A stretch of DNA of 64,000 nt from Bullera alba (lineage: Eukaryota; Basidiomycota; Tremellomycetes; Tremellales; Bulleraceae): NCBI GenBank assembly GCA_001600095.1, contig BCIX01000003.1, positions 1,674,001 through 1,738,000 of the forward strand, given 5' to 3'. The notes beneath the pieces were generated by a model. It saw only the letters and a list, made by a program, of their open reading frames with translations. It made no database searches and was not told the DNA's origin. The first letter of the stretch is position 1; each line of letters opens with the position of its first letter. The translations under genes and the position numbers were made by a program. Below, one piece after another: positions 62,873-64,000 of this stretch.

Positions 62873-63926
62873 TCACGCCGCTGCCACTCTCTTCCCGACT
62901 CCCGACTCTCCCGCCAAGCTCACAGCAGCACCCGAGGCTAGCTGCTCGAAAAAGCGCATCTTGCCTCTGATACCAGGACAAACTGCCCACCTGACTCTCT
63001 CGCCTTCGCTCGCCGCCCATCTATTCTCCCGCCCAGTCGTCTCCGTGAGCACATCGATCAACGTCCTCTGTCCGATCTTGGCGGCGGTGAGGGCTCGTTT
63101 GATCGCGTCCCTCTCTCTGGCTTTATCCAGGGTGTACACCCTAGCCACGATCATGGCGGATGTGAGAGGGGACGATGATGAAGGGATGATGTGACGAGAG
63201 TGGAGAGTATGAAGCGTGGGCCGCCGGGACGAGGATAGTGAGGAGGAGAGTTGGCGGCGAAGCTGGGCTTGCTGGAGCGCATGGTGTAGATTGGAAAGTC
63301 TCACTGCCTGCAGTGGTATCAGTACGAATCCCAATCATGCGTAATGTGCTGGACGCACCGACTCGCTGCACCAGTACGACCCATTACGCACTCCTGCCAC
63401 TATAGCCACGCCCTTGATCGTCCCCCGACGGACCTGATCAATGTCAGCGAAGCGGTCTCCAAACGGGTCACGTCTCACTCACCAGCTCATGAACATCTGG
63501 TCTAGCGTTGTATGAAGAGAAAAGGGCAAAGTCCAGCCTTGCAGGTACGGTCTACATTGCACCATCAGTTTCAAATCATTGTGTGGTGTAGTCGTACCGA
63601 TCAGGCTACAGATCCAGGCGACTTACGCTGCTGTACCACACTTTACGCAAGTACTCGTCCATGTGCAGCCCCTTCAGCTCGTCGACGCATTGTGACAACA
63701 CGGATAGATCGTCAATAGAGAGGTAGAGGAAAATCCGAGTCTGGATCTCCCCTGGTAACGCTATCAACGCTGTTGACAGGGGGATAGGTAGTGGATGGTC
63801 GGGAAAGATGTAACGCTGTACTCGAGCCATGTCGCCTGTATACCGAATAAGCTGCAAGTCGAGCAGGGTACCAAGAGCGTGACCTTCAAGCTCCAGTATA
63901 GTCCACTGAGCCGACCAGGTCGACAA
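62873..63926 (-). CDS. F-box-like protein of unknown substrate (5' end uncertain)
   Basis: Exons joined by local-type introns give a continuous frame. It contains an F-box-like segment, STALIALPGEIQTRIFLYLS then IDDLSVLSQCVDELKGLHMD, which would bind Skp1 in an SCF ubiquitin ligase. It continues YLRKVWYSS, RLDFALFSSYNARPDVHELV, RRGTIKGVAIVAGVRNGSYW and SNLHHALQQAQLRRQL, a Ser/His-rich stretch, and finally MIVARVYTLDKARERDAIKR. The stop is TGA at 62873. An ATG at 63828-63830 (MARVQRYIFPDHPLPIP) could start the protein, but the frame is open and protein-like further upstream (LEGHALGTLLDLQLIRYTGD), probably from an acceptor near 63907. So the true start likely lies beyond the window. The C-terminal part has no recognised domain. 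Confidence 0.6.
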
Positions 63927-64000
63927 GGGATGAGCGTATCAAAGGATGATCTGCGTTGATCGTTGGCTGCAGATGAGTGGCCAAACACCAAAACAGGAAG

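Overview
This window is nuclear DNA from a basidiomycete fungus, most likely a Tremellomycetes yeast (Cryptococcus/Kwoniella/Tremella-like). Almost every gene is cut by many short introns (about 35-60 bp). These have GTGAGT-type donors and a CTGAC branch site a few bases before the AG. Intergenic spaces are short, both strands are coded about equally, and the encoded proteins are ordinary eukaryotic ones. I saw no transposon, rRNA, convincing tRNA, CRISPR array or bacterial-type operon. All gene spans below run from start codon to stop codon; exon junctions were worked out by eye and may be off by a base or two.

Layout. 1.4-3.1 kb: ammonium transporter (-) with a GATA-site cluster upstream. 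4.3-6.5 kb: an unresolved, possibly decayed (-) region. 6.7-7.9 kb: GT31 galactosyltransferase-like gene (+) with a suspicious in-frame TAG. 9.3-12.0 kb: secreted fungalysin metalloprotease. 12.3-14.0 kb: mannose-6-phosphate isomerase. 14.0-17.0 kb: Zn2Cys6 transcription factor (-). 17.3-18.0 kb: small coiled-coil protein (-). 18.3-19.1 kb: Cys3/MetR-type bZIP (-). 19.8-20.5 kb: ribosomal protein L14. 21.4-21.8 kb: frameshifted ORF. 22.1-24.4 kb: fimbrin. 25.0-26.6 kb: 7TM protein. 26.7-31.7 kb: Bck1-type MAPKKK (-). 32.1-34.2 kb: Gle1 (-). 34.6-37.5 kb: Pmt2 O-mannosyltransferase. 37.6-38.3 kb: dihydrofolate reductase (-). 38.6-39.6 kb: Arp2/3 subunit ARPC3. 40.0-40.6 kb: unknown. 40.8-42.1 kb: acidic GGF-repeat protein (-). 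42.4-44.0 kb: Yos9/OS-9 ER lectin (-). 44.4-46.2 kb: primase large subunit. 47.2-53.0 kb: DENN-domain protein. 53.3-56.9 kb: Egt1 ergothioneine synthase (-). 58.1-59.4 kb: exon-repeat protein. 60.7-62.7 kb: secreted DUF1996 protein. 62.9 kb to the right end: F-box-like gene (-), probably running off the window.

The genes are not a single pathway cluster. Several share themes: wall and glycoprotein biology (Man-6-P isomerase, Pmt2, Yos9, Bck1, GT31, DUF1996), actin (fimbrin, ARPC3) and nutrient responses (ammonium transporter, bZIP, fungalysin). The best leads are the in-frame amber codon in the GT31 gene, the unknown protein built from phase-0 duplicated exons, the GGF-repeat nuclear-looking protein, and two MluI cell-cycle boxes in the primase promoter. 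I did not find a clear new multi-gene system.
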